From Solea solea (taxonomy: Eukaryota > Chordata > Actinopteri > Pleuronectiformes > Soleidae): a DNA stretch of 64,000 nt. Positions 53,501-64,000 of the stretch are shown piece by piece. Position 1 is the first letter of the stretch; each line of letters starts with the position of its first letter. Made by a program: the position numbers and the translations under genes. The stretch covers positions 29,755,342 through 29,819,341 of the forward strand of contig NC_081141.1 of assembly GCF_958295425.1 (NCBI RefSeq), given 5' to 3'. The notes below the pieces were generated by a model. It did not search any database and was not told where the DNA came from. It saw nothing but the letters and a program-made list of their open reading frames with translations.

Positions 53501-56334
53501 GTCACCCTCTCACTGTGTCACCCTCTCACTGTGTCACCCTCTCACTGTTTCGCCCTCTCACTGTTTCACCCTCTCACTGTTTCGCCCTCTCACTGTTTCA
53601 CCCTCTCACTGTTTCGCCCTCTCACTGTGTCACCCTCTCACTGTTTCACCCTCTCACTGTTTCACCCTCTCACTGTGTCACCCTCTCACTGTTTCACCCT
53701 CTCACTGTGTCACCCTCTCACTGTTTCACCCTCTCACTGTGTCACCCTCTCACTGTGTCACCCTCTCACTGTTTCGCCCTCTCACTGTTTCGCCCTCTCA
53801 CTGTTTCGCCCTCTCACTGTTTCGCCCTCTCACTGTTTCACCCTCTCACTGTGTCACCCTCTCACTGTTTCGCCCTCTCACTGTGTCACCCTCTCACTGT
53901 TTCACCCTCTCACTGTGTCGCCCTCTCACTGTTTCGCCCTCTCACTGTGTCACCCTCTCACTGTGTCGCCCTCTCACTGTTTCGCCCTCTCACTGTGTCA
54001 CCCTCTCACTGTTTCACCCTCTCACTGTTTCACCCTCTCACTGTGTCACCCTCTCACTGTTTCGCCCTCTCACTGTTTCGCCCTCTCACTGTGTCACCCT
54101 CTCACTGTGTCACCCTCTCACTGTTTCACCCTCTCACTGTGTCACCCTCTCACTGTTTCGCCCTCTCACTGTGTCACCCTCTCACTGTTTCACCCTCTCA
54201 CTGTTTCACCCTCTCACTGTGTCACCCTCTCACTGTTTCGCCCTCTCACTGTGTCACCCTCTCACTGTTTCACCCTCTCACTGTGTCACCCTCTCACTGT
54301 TTCGCCCTCTCACTGTGTCACCCTCTCACTGTTTCACCCTCTCACTGTTTCACCCTCTCACTGTGTCACCCTCTCACTGTGTCACCCTCTCACTGTTTCA
54401 CCCTCTCACTGTGTCGCCCTCTCACTGTGTCGCCCTCTCACTGTGTCAACCTCTCACTGTGTCACCCTCTCACTGTTTCGCCCTCTCACTGTGTCACCCT
54501 CTCACTGTTTCGCCCTCTCACTGTTTCACCCTCTCACTGTGTCGCCCTCTCACTGTGTCGCCCTCTCACTGTGTCAACCTCTCACTGTGTCACCCTCTCA
54601 CTGTTTCGCCCTCTCACTGTGTCACCCTCTCACTGTTTCGCCCTCTCACTGTGTCGCCCTCTCACTGTGTCACCCTCTCACTGTTTCACCCTCTCACTGT
54701 GTCACCCTCTCACTGTGTCACCCTCTCACTGTTTCGCCCTCTCACTGTGTCGCCCTCTCACTGTTTCACCCTCTCACTGTGTCACCCTCTCACTGTTTCA
54801 CCCTCTCACTGTTTCACCCTCTCACTGTGTCACCCTCTCACTGTGTCACCCCCTCACTGTTTCGCCCTCTCACTGTGTCGCCCTCTCACTGTTTCGCCCT
54901 CTCACTGTGTCGCCCTCTCACTGTTTCACCCTCTCACTGTGTCTCCCTCTCACTGTGTCACCCCCTCACTGTTTCGCCCTCTCACTGTGTCGCCCTCTCA
55001 CTGTTTCGCCCTCTCACTGTGTCTCCCTCTCACTGTTTCACCCTCTCACTGTTTCACCCTCTCACTGTGTCGCCCTCTCACTGTTTCACCCTCTCACTGT
55101 TTCACCCTCTCACTGTGTCACCCTCTCACTGTTTCACCCTCTCACTGTTTCACCCTCTCACTGTGTCACCCTCTCACTGTGTCACCCCCTCACTGTGTCA
55201 CCCTCTCACTGTGTCACCCCCTCACTGTTTCACCCCATCACTGTGTCGCCCTCTCACTGTTTCACCCTCTCACTGTTTCACCCTCTCACTGTGTCGCCCT
55301 CTCACTGTTTCACCCTCTCACTGTGTCACCCTCTCACTGTGTCACCCTCTCACTGTGTCACCCCCTCACTGTTTCACCCCCTCACTGTGTCGCCCTCTCA
55401 CTGTGTCGCCCTCTCACTGTGTCGCCCTCTCACTGTGTCACCCTCTCACTGTTTCACCCTCTCACTGTGTCGCCCTCTCACTGTGTCACCCTCTCACTGT
55501 GTCACCCCCTCACTGTTTCACCCCCTCACTGTGTCGCCCTCTCACTGTTTCGCCCTCTCACTGTGTCTCCCTCTCACTGTTTCACCCTCTCACTGTGTCA
55601 CCCTCTCACTGTTTCACCCTCTCACTGTTTCACCCTCTCACTGTGTCACCCTCTCACTGTTTCACCCTCTCACTGTGTCACCCTCTCACTGTGTCACCCC
55701 CTCACTGTGTCACCCTCTCACTGTGTCACCCCCTCACTGTTTCGCCCTCTCACTGTGTCGCCCTCTCACTGTGTCGCCCCCTCACTGTGTCGCCCCCTCA
55801 CTGTGTCGCCCCCTCACTGTTTCGCCCCCTCACTGTGTCGCCCCCTCACTGTGTCGCCCCCTCACTGTGTCGCCCTCTCACTGTGTCACCCTCTCACTGT
55901 TTCACCCTCTCACTGTGTCACCCTCTCACTGTTTCACCCTCTCACTGTGTCACCCTCTCACTGTTTCACCCTCTCACTGTGTCACCCTCTCACTGTGTCA
56001 CCCCCTCACTGTTTCACCCCCTCACTGTGTCGCCCTCTCACTGTGTCGCCCCTCTCACTGTGTCGCCCTCTCACTGTGTCACCCTCTCACTGTGTCACCC
56101 TCTCACTGTGTCACCCTCTCACTGTGTCACCCTCTCACTGTTTCACCCTCTCACTGTGTCACCCTCTCACTGTGTCACCCCCTCACTGTTTCGCCCTCTC
56201 ACTGTGTCGCCCCTCTCACTGTTTCACCCTCTCACTGTGTCGCCCTCTCACTGTGTCGCCCCTCTCACTGTGTCGCCCTCTCACTGTGTCGCCCTCTCAC
56301 TGTGTCGCCCTCTCACTGTGTCGCCCTCCTCTGA
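53501..56334. repeat. 16-bp minisatellite, about 177 copies
   Basis: The unit is CACTGTGTCACCCTCT with T/G, A/G and C/T variants. Because 16 is not a multiple of 3 and no unit creates a stop, all three plus frames stay open for over 930 codons. These are not genes. Confidence 0.98.
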
Positions 56335-56384
56335 ATGTTTCTGAATGTTTCTGAATGTTTCTGAATGTTTCTGAATGTTTCTTG
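56334..56384. repeat. 10-bp (TGAATGTTTC)n, five copies
   Basis: Perfect short array at the end of the 16-bp satellite. Confidence 0.95.
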
Positions 56385-56683
56385 AGAGTATTTTTCCGTG
56401 CTGATGTTGGTCACGCGTGGCGGTTTCATCAGCGATGTCACGCGCGGGTAATTGTGTGTCTAAGTGGTTTGTAACGACACCGTGAATCCTCCTGAGACGT
56501 GAAGCATCAGACGCGTAAAAACAGAATTCAACACAGTTTCTCTGAGTGTGTGCGAGAGTCTCAGGGATTTAAAGCTGCACAGGAAATGAAAAGTGACAAC
56601 AGAGGAGGCCGTGACCAAAGGTTTATTTACACAAAACAAACACAGAAACTTTTATTTCAGACAAACCTTGTTTAACCTTTGAC
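56385..56683. other. short complex spacer
   Basis: Non-repetitive, moderately CpG-containing; nothing recognised. Confidence 0.4.
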
Positions 56684-56820
56684 CTCCGACGTCTTTATCT
56701 CACTCTCCCACAGAGAAAAGCAGTCATTTTAGGAGCTGCTGCCTCGTGTGGTCACTTTGTGTCACTGAGGTCAATCTGAACAAAGGACTTCAAACACTGA
56801 AGTGACAAAATAAGACATTT
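56684..56820 (-). repeat. dispersed repeat family X, copy 4
   Basis: Reads GACGTCTTTATCTCACT, GCTGCCTCGTGTGGTCACTT and TGAGGTCAATCTGAAC, then the far-left segment (CTGAAGTGACAAAATAAGAC). It aligns with copy 1 in reverse. Confidence 0.8.
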
Positions 56821-56839
56821 GTGCCGTGATCACCCTGGT

Positions 56840-56840
56840 A

Positions 56841-56883
<43 letters not shown>

Positions 56884-56930
56884 GCCTGTCTGTCTGTCTG
56901 CCTGTCTGTCTGCCTGTCTGTCTGCCTGCA
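56840..56930. repeat. (TCTG)n with CCTG variants
   Basis: About 22 tetranucleotide units. Confidence 0.95.
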
Positions 56931-57035
56931 TGAGTGAGTGTGGTTTTCCTGTTGCAACAGTTATCATGTTTTTGACTTTATGTTACTTTGGACTTGTTTT
57001 TCTGTCTGTGTTTGAGGATCAGCTGTCTGTGTCTG

Positions 57036-58172
57036 TGTGTTCTCCCCTGTGTTCTCCTGTGTGTTCTCTCGTGTGTTCTCCCCTGTGTTCTCCCGTGTGT
57101 TTTCCCATGTTCTCTTGTGTGTGTGTTCTCCTGTGTGTTCTCCCGCGTGTTCTCCCGTGTGTTCTCTCGTGTGTTCTCCCGTTTGTTCTCTCGTGTGTTC
57201 TCCCGTGTGTTCTCCCGTGTTCTCCTGTGTGTGTGTGTTCTCCCGTGTGTTCTCCCGTGTGTTCTCTTGTGTGTGTTCTCCCGTGTGTTCTCCCGCGTGT
57301 TCTCCCGTATGTTCTCTCATGTGTTCTCCCGTTTGTTCTCCCGTATGTTCTCTCATGTGTTCTCCCGTTTGTTCTCTCGTGTGTTCTCTCGTGTGTTCTC
57401 CCGTGTGTTCTCCCGCGTGTTCTCCCGTATGTTCTCTCATGTGTTCTCCCGTTTGTTCTCCCGTATGTTCTCTCATGTGTTCTCCCGTTTGTTCTCTCGT
57501 GTGTTCTCTCGTGTGTTCTCCCGTGTGTTCTCCCGTGTTCTCCTGTGTGTGTGTTGTCCCGTGTGTTCTCCCGTGTGTTCTCTTGTGTGTGTTCTCCCGT
57601 GTGTTCTCCCGCGTGTTCTCTCGTATGTTCTCTCATGTGTTCTCCCGTTTGTTCTCCCGTATGTTCTCTCATGTGTTCTCCCGTTTGTTCTCCCGTATGT
57701 TCTCTCATGTGTTCTCCCGTTTGTTCTCCCGTATGTTCTCTCATGTGTTCTCCCGTTTGTTCTCTCGTGTGTTCTCCCGTGTGTTCTCTCGTGTGTTCTC
57801 CCGTGTGTTCTCTCGTGTGTTCTCTCATGTGTTCTCCCGTTTGTTCTCTCGTGTGTTCTCTCGTGTGTTCTCCCGCGTGTTCTCCCGTGTGTTCTCCCGT
57901 GTGTTCTCTCGTGTGTTCTCCCGTTTGTTCTCGTGTGTTCTCCCGTGTGTTCTCCCGTGTTCTCCTGTGTGTGTGTGTTCTCCCGTGTGTTCTCCCGTGT
58001 GTTCTCTTGTGTGTGTTCTCCCGTGTGTTCTCCCGTGTGTTCTCCCGCGTGTTCTCCCGTATGTTCTCTCATGTGTTCTCCCGTTTGTTCTCTCGTGTGT
58101 TCTCTCGTGTGTTCTCCCGTGTGTTCTCTCGTGTGTTCTCCCGTGTGTTCTCTCGTGTGTTCTCCCGTGTGT
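57036..58172. repeat. 12-bp minisatellite, about 95 copies
   Basis: The unit TGTTCTCCCGTG has CTCTCGTG, CTCATG and CCCGTT variants. Larger blocks (GTTTGTTCTCCCGTATGTTC order) recur. The period is a multiple of 3, so long cysteine/valine- and threonine/arginine-rich frames exist on both strands; all are artefacts. Confidence 0.97.
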
Positions 58173-58379
58173 TCTCCTGCAGACATCGTAGCCTTTAACT
58201 GCTGTAGATTTTATTACACAAGTCTTTTAATAAGAGGATAAAATCAGATGTTTCCTGTGTGTCAGACTGGTCCATCAGCAGCAGGGGGCGCTCTGCCTGT
58301 GTGTCATACAGTGAGATTAAAGCTCCTGCTGTTTGACTCTAATCATGTGGACATGCTGTTGTCCAACATTAATGTGTTC

Positions 58380-58745
58380 ACACCAGCTTCATCCTCTAAA
58401 GAGATCAGTGACGTCTCATCAGCAGAACAAGACAATTGTGAAATGACTTCATCATCCGTTTCCTCGTCTTCATGCTCCGCGGACGCCTCTCGTCTCCCAC
58501 ACTGAATTAATCCCGACTTCCCTCTAATCCAATTAAAATGAGGGAGCAGAGGTGCTGTCACTGCCAAACATGTTTCCACTGCAGCCTCCAGACAGATTAA
58601 GGTGAAGAAGATCTTTAATTTGTTAATCACCGAGCGGCGAGCGGAGCGTGAAACACAAAGGAGGAATCAAGAACGATTACCAGGAGACGAGCGGAGGAAC
58701 CGCCGTGGATTCATTTCATTATAAAGATGACGAGGGAGGCCCTGC
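58380..58745. other. possible conserved non-coding element upstream of antxr2
   Basis: The least repetitive stretch of the upstream half. It contains CTAATCCAATTAAAATGAGG, ACAGATTAA, CTTTAATTTGTTAATCACCG and GGTGCTGTCACTGCCAAACA. It is dense in homeodomain-like TAAT cores, without splice-flanked coding similarity. Conservation is inferred. Confidence 0.4.
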
Positions 58746-58837
58746 AGTCAGGTGACCTTTGACCTGTCACACAGACACTTTACTTTCTTTATATGAATAT
58801 ATAATAAAAACAATATAAATGAAACAATAAAGACACG

Positions 58838-59806
58838 ATCATGTGACGCGGATAAAGACGGTCATGTGACGCAGATAAAGACGGTCATGTGACGTAGATA
58901 AAGACGGTCATGTGACGCAGATAATGACGGTCATGTGACGCAGATAAAGACGGTCATGTGACGTAGATAAAGACGGTCATGTGACGTAGATAAAGACGGT
59001 CATGTGACGCAGATAAAGACGGTCATGTGACGTAGATAAAGACGGTCATGTGACGTAGATAAAGACGGTCATGTGACGCAGATAAAGACGGTCATGTGAC
59101 GTAGATAAAGACGGTCATGTGACGCAGATAAAGACGGTCATGTGACGCAGATAAAGACGGTCATGTGACGTAGATAAAGACGGTCATGTGACGCAGATAA
59201 AGACGGTCATGTGACGTAGATAAAGACGGTCATGTGACGCAGATAAAGACGGTCATGTGACGTAGATAAAGACGGTCATGTGACGCAGATAAAGACGGTC
59301 ATGTGACGTAGATAAAGACGGTCATGTGACGTTGATAAAGACGGTCATGTGACGTTGATAAAGACGGTCATGTGACGTTGATAAAGACGGTCATGTGACG
59401 TAGATAAGGACGCGATCATGTGACGTAGATAAAGATGCGATCATGTGACGTAGATAAAGACGCGATCATGTGACGTATCATGTGATCATGTGACGTAGAT
59501 AAAGACGCGATCATGTGACGTAGATAAAGACGCGATCATGTGACGCAGATAAAGACGGTCATGTGACGTAGATAAAGATGCGATCATGTGACGTAGATAA
59601 AGACACGATCATGTGACGCAGATAAAGACGGTCATGTGACGTAGATAAAGATGCGATCATGTGACGTAGATAAAGACACGATCATGTGACGTATCATGTG
59701 ATCATGTGACGTAGATAAAGACACGATCATGTGACGTATCATGTGATCATGTGACGTAGATAAAGACACGATCATGTGACGTATCATGTGATCATGTGAC
59801 GTAGAT
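58838..59806. repeat. 23-bp satellite, about 42 copies
   Basis: The unit AGATAAAGACGGTCATGTGA-CGT has GCAG/GTAG/GTTG variants. The last third (from about 59400) changes to GACGCGATCATGTGACGT and TATCATGTGATCATGTGAC forms. The unit resembles the 3' segment of dispersed family X. Confidence 0.97.
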
Positions 59807-60238
59807 ATAAATAAATAATAAACTCACTTGACTTTGACTCCAGTGATAAAAAAATACATTTACATTAAAGTTCCTGTCAATGCTCCTTCTGCTAACTAGC
59901 GTGATACCTAGCGTTCTAGCGTCCAGTGTGTGTGTGTGTGTGTGTGTGTGTGTTTCACTGCAGTCTTTGCTCAGTTGTTGATTTTAAATTAAAAACAGAC
60001 ACTGATTTTCTTCTGAACTGGATTCTCGTTGTCATAGCAACACGTCGTCTCCCGCTCTGAGTTCAGGACGTGTCCTGGACGTCTGTTAGCCGCGCGCTAA
60101 TCTGCAGTGACGTGTCGCTCGCTGCTGCGCTCACAGTCGAGCAGGAAAAGACGTCGGAGAAACTCTGAGGTCGACGAGGGTGAAGCAAAATGGCAGCTGT
60201 CAAAAGACGTGACGCACACACACACGCACACACGCACG

Positions 60239-60278
<40 letters not shown>

Positions 60279-60428
60279 TCCACACGCACACACACACTGT
60301 GTGATAAATGTGAAGCGGCACCAGCTCGTCATGTTGAGTGAAGACGTTCATGTTGTTCACAACGATGATGTCATCATTTTACACTGTGACATCACAGAGA
60401 AACTTTTCACTCACACAAACTTATGGAA
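59807..60428. other. spacer with (GT)n and (AC)n
   Basis: (GT)n at 59928-59953 and (AC)n at 60214-60298. 60000-60200 is CpG-rich, complex sequence without a recognised gene. Confidence 0.5.
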
Positions 60429-60429
60429 C

Positions 60430-61617
60430 TTTTACTGCTGCTGTTACTGCTGCTGTTACTGCTGCTGCTGTTACTGCTGCTGCTGCTGCTGTTACTGCTG
60501 CTGTTACTGCTGCTGCTGCTGTTACTGCTGCTGTTACTGCAGCTGCTGCTGTTACTGCGGCTGTTACTGCTGCTGCTGCTGTTACTGCTGCTGTTACTGC
60601 AGCTGCTGCTGTTATTGCTGCTGTTACTGCTGCTGCTGCTGTTACTGCTGCTGCTGCTGTTCCTGCTGCGGCTGCTGCTGTTACTGCTGCTGCTGCTGTT
60701 ACTGCTGCGGCTGCTGCTGTTACTGCTGCTGTTACTGCTGCTGCTGCTGTTACTGCTGCTGTTACTGCTGCTGCTGCTGTTACTGCTGCTGTTACTGCTG
60801 CTGCTGCTGTTACTGCTGCTGCTGCTGTTCCTGCTGCGGCTGCTGCTGTTACTGCTGCTGCTGCTGTTACTGCTGCGGCTGCTGCTGTTACTGCTGCTGT
60901 TACTGCTGCTGCTGCTGTTACTGCTGCTGTTACTGCTGCTGCTGCTGTTACTGCTGCTGTTACTGCTGCTGCTGCTGTTACTGCTGCTGCTGCTGTTACT
61001 GCTGCGGCTGCTGCTGTTACTGCTGCTGTTACTGCTGCTGCTGCTGCTGTTACTGCTGCTGTTACTGCTGCTGCTGCTGTTACTGCTGCTGTTACTGCTG
61101 CTGCTGCTGTTACTGCTGCTGCTGCTGTTACTGCTGCGGCTGCTGCTGTTACTGCTGCTGTTACTGCTGCTGCTGCTGTTACTGCTGCTGCTGCTGTTAC
61201 TGCTGCGGCTGCTGTTCCTGCTGCGGCTGCTGCTGTTACTGCTCCTGTTACTGCTGCTGCTGCTGTTACTGCTCCTGTTACTGCTGCGGCTGCTGTTACT
61301 GCTGCTGTTCCTGCTGCAGCTGCTGTTACTGCTGCTGTTACTGCGGCTGCTGTTACTGCTGCTGTTACTGCTGCTGTTACTGCGGCTGCTGTTACTGCTG
61401 CTGCTGCTGTTACTGCTCCTGTTACTGCTGCGGCTGCTGTTACTGCTGCTGTTCCTGCTGCAGCTGCTGTTACTGCTGCTGTTACTGCGGCTGCTGTTAC
61501 TGCTGCTGTTACTGCGGCTGCTGTTACTGCTGCTGTTACTGCTGCTGCTGTTACTGCTGCTGCTGTTACTGCTGCTGTTACTGCTGCTGCTGCTGTTACT
61601 GCTGCTGCTGCTGCTGG
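60430..61617. repeat. 1.2-kb CTG/CAG tract with TTA interruptions
   Basis: Units CTGCTGTTA and CTGCTGCTGCTGTTA, with occasional CGG, CAG and TCC substitutions. All triplets are in phase, giving five open frames above 400 codons (Cys/Tyr, Ala/Val, Leu, Ser/Asn). These are repeat artefacts. Confidence 0.98.
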
Positions 61618-62184
61618 TGAAGATGATGGAGGTGACGAGGATGAACCCATTATCTGCTGCTGATTTACAGAACAGCACAGCCTGAGGGGGCGGGATGTCC
61701 TGATAATCAGATTAAAATAAAAAGAGATTGACTTTTATTGTATATGATTTTATTTTTCAAGACATTAAAGAAAACAAACAGTGCTTTAGTTTCACTCTTA
61801 CTGATTCAAATATTCATCAAATCAATGATTCAGATGTTTAATCCCGGATTAAACATGATCATTGAATGATCTCTGTTTATGTGTGTGTGTATATTTCATT
61901 ATTTTATTTACCTGATCTTTTTATGTCTGGTATCTCATTTATTTCATGTAATAGTTGAATTAAACTTTCTGTTTTTATATTCAGAGTTATTTCTCATTTC
62001 CTTCTGATGTTTAAACAGTTTCAGACCTGGTTTTTATCAAAAGTATAAATAAATAAATAAATCAATGTTCCTGACTTTTGTTCTTTTTCTGGGTTAAAGC
62101 TGTCACATGTGCTTTGATCAGATTAGAGATTTACACTTCAGATTAAGTCATGTGTGAAAGAAAGTAAAGGCTTTTTAAAAGTTT
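61618..62184. other. AT-rich spacer
   Basis: No recognised element; (AATA)n near 62050. Confidence 0.5.
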
Positions 62185-62625
62185 CTGTGTGTGTGTGTGT
62201 GTGTGTCACTAATCCCATCTCAGAGGTCAGTGACACTAACGAGCGTGGTGGACGTGTGGACGTGTGGACGTGTGGACGTTTGGTCCCGGGACGCAGCTTT
62301 AAGTGGACGCGTTTACACGACCAGTAAACTTCAGCCAATCTCACAAATATTTAAGTCGACTTTGAGCTGCAGCAGCGCAGCCTGACACCAGTGCGTGTGT
62401 GTGTGTGTGTGTGTGTCTGTGTGTGTGCGTGCGTGTGTGTGTGTGTGTGCGTGCGTGTGTGTGTGTGTGCGTGTGTGTGTGTGTGCGTGTGCGTGTGCGT
62501 GTGTGTGTGTCCTGAGGCGTTTTCTGCTCCAGAGCCTGAAAATCATTTACAGCAGAAAATAGAGCTAATGTACTTTAAATGTAGTAGATGGGATTAGATG
62601 GGATTAGATGGGATTAGACTTCATT
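62185..62625. repeat. (GT)n blocks and short tandems
   Basis: (GT)n at 62186-62206, (GTGGACGT)n at 62250-62280, GT/GC array at 62393-62512, and (GGGATTAGAT)n four times at 62587-62618. Confidence 0.9.
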
Positions 62626-62799
62626 GATCACTGACATGTTAAAGGACAGAAAATAAACTTTATATGAAATAAGATATAAACAAAAACTCCTTTAATATGT
62701 GCCTGCTTTTTCTTTTACTTAAATTTGTTTTAATATAATTTTAATTATTTATTTACATCAAACTTAAATAGAGATGTTGAAATAACGTATATGTATATA

Positions 62800-64000
62800 A
62801 ACGACGATGTATATAAACAAGGATGTATATAAACGACGATGTATATAAAAGACGATGTATATAAACGACGATGTATATAAAAGACGATGTATATAAACGA
62901 CGATGTATATAAACGACGATGTATATAAACGGCGATGTATATAAAAGACGATGTATATAAACGACGATGTATATAAAAGACGATGTATATAAACGACGAT
63001 GTATATAAACGGCGATGTATATAAAAGACGATGTATATAAACGACGATGTATATAAAAGACGATGTATATAAACAAGGATGTATATAAACGACGATGTAT
63101 ATAAAAGACGATGTATATAAACGACGATGTATATAAAAGACGATGTATATAAACAAGGATATATATATAAACAAGGATGTATATAAACGACGATGTATCT
63201 AAACAAGGATATATATATAAACAAGGATGTATATATAAACAAGGATGTATATAAACGACGATGTATATAAACGACGATGTATATAAACAAGGATATATAT
63301 ATAAACAAGGATGTATATAAACGACGATGTATCTAAACAAGGATATATATATAAACAAGGATGTATATATAAACAAGGATGTATATAAACGACGATGTAT
63401 ATAAACGACGATGTATATAAACAAGGATATATGTATAAACAAGGATGTATATAAACGACGATGTATATAAACAAGGATATATATATAAACAAGGATGTAT
63501 ATAAACGACGATGTATATAAACAAGGATGTATATAAACGACGATGTATATAAAAGACGATGTATATAAACGACGATGTTTATAAAAGACGATGTATATAA
63601 ACAAGGATGTATATATAAACAAGGATGTATATAAACGACGATGTATAAAAACAACGATGTATATAAACAACGATGTTTATAAACAATGATGTTTATATAC
63701 AACGATGTATATAAATAATGATGTATATAAACAACGATGTATATAAACGACGATGTATATAAACAACGATGTATATAAACAACGATGTATAAAAACAATG
63801 ATGTATATAAACAACGATGTATATAAACAACGATGTATATAAATGATGATGTTTATAAACGACGATGTATATAAACAACAATGTATATAAACAAGGATGT
63901 ATATAAACAAGGATGTATAAACGACGATGTTTATAAACAACAATGTATATAAACGACGATGTATATAAACGACGATGTATATAAACGACAATGTATATAA
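62800..64000. repeat. 16-bp satellite with a TATA box per unit, runs off the window
   Basis: The unit GATGTATATAAACGAC has AAGAC, AAGGAT and AACAAC variants, about 75 copies. The array is cut by the window end, so its true size is unknown. The tyrosine/isoleucine-rich minus frames are artefacts. Confidence 0.97.

Noticed and set aside
53370..56354. ORFs of 994, 945 and 937 codons
   Set aside because: All are translations of the same 16-bp array in three frames, with no domain and no complex sequence.
56819..58241. ORFs of 170-459 codons on both strands
   Set aside because: The 12-bp unit is a multiple of three without stops; the composition is purely repetitive.
60190..61685. Five overlapping ORFs of 409-476 codons on both strands
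   Set aside because: They are frames through the CTG/TTA triplet tract.
52441..64000. A prdm8 exon upstream, as expected from vertebrate synteny
   Set aside because: No zinc-finger or SET-like coding similarity was found in this stretch; the neighbour probably lies beyond the window.

Overview
The window is nuclear DNA of a ray-finned fish, most likely a percomorph teleost. The evidence is a spliced vertebrate gene with GT-AG introns, fish-type L2, L1, Tc1/mariner, Penelope-like and tRNA-SINE sequences, and very abundant (AC)n microsatellites. There is no bacterial or organellar gene.

One host gene dominates. It is antxr2 (capillary morphogenesis protein 2, the type VI collagen and laminin binding receptor), on the minus strand from the start codon at 52440 to the stop codon at 8269. 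Seventeen coding exons can be placed by hand from splice sites and protein similarity. They sum to 1497 bases (498 residues plus stop) in one continuous frame. They encode a signal peptide, a vWA domain with an intact metal site, an Ig-like region, one membrane helix, and a cytoplasmic tail ending in a short last exon. Most conventional ORFs elsewhere are reading frames through tandem repeats.

The introns hold most of the unusual DNA. From the 5' end of the gene:
- Intron 1 carries a 20-bp array inside a short DNA-transposon-like repeat.
- Intron 2 carries a CpG-rich 17-bp array.
- Intron 5 is almost wholly a roughly 40-bp minisatellite that starts a few bases from its own 5' splice site.
- Intron 7 carries a 7.1-kb, 31-bp satellite with a 2090-bp higher-order period.
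- Intron 9 carries a 20-bp array.
- Intron 10 carries 10-bp and GT-rich arrays, the latter touching the exon 10 donor.
- Intron 12 carries an L1 element broken by a Tc1/mariner copy with IR/DR ends, plus a (GATA)n block.
- Intron 14 carries a 23-bp array whose unit copies the exon 15 acceptor.
- Intron 16 carries an L2 retrotransposon with an inserted SINE, an 18-bp hairpin-forming array, a hAT-like end and a Penelope-like fragment.

Beyond the 3' end (1-8268) lie a CpG-rich 3' UTR or flank, an L1 ORF1 fragment, a 46-bp satellite that appears derived from a dispersed fish repeat, and an unclassified dispersed repeat. Upstream of the gene (52441-64000) there is a promoter-proximal perfect CRE, then a chain of arrays (16, 12, 23, CTG/TTA and 16 bp). 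Between them lies one possible conserved non-coding element, near 58.4-58.7 kb. No second protein-coding gene was found.

All coordinates were read by eye. Exon limits are precise where GT-AG sites are named; repeat limits are good to about 10-20 bases.
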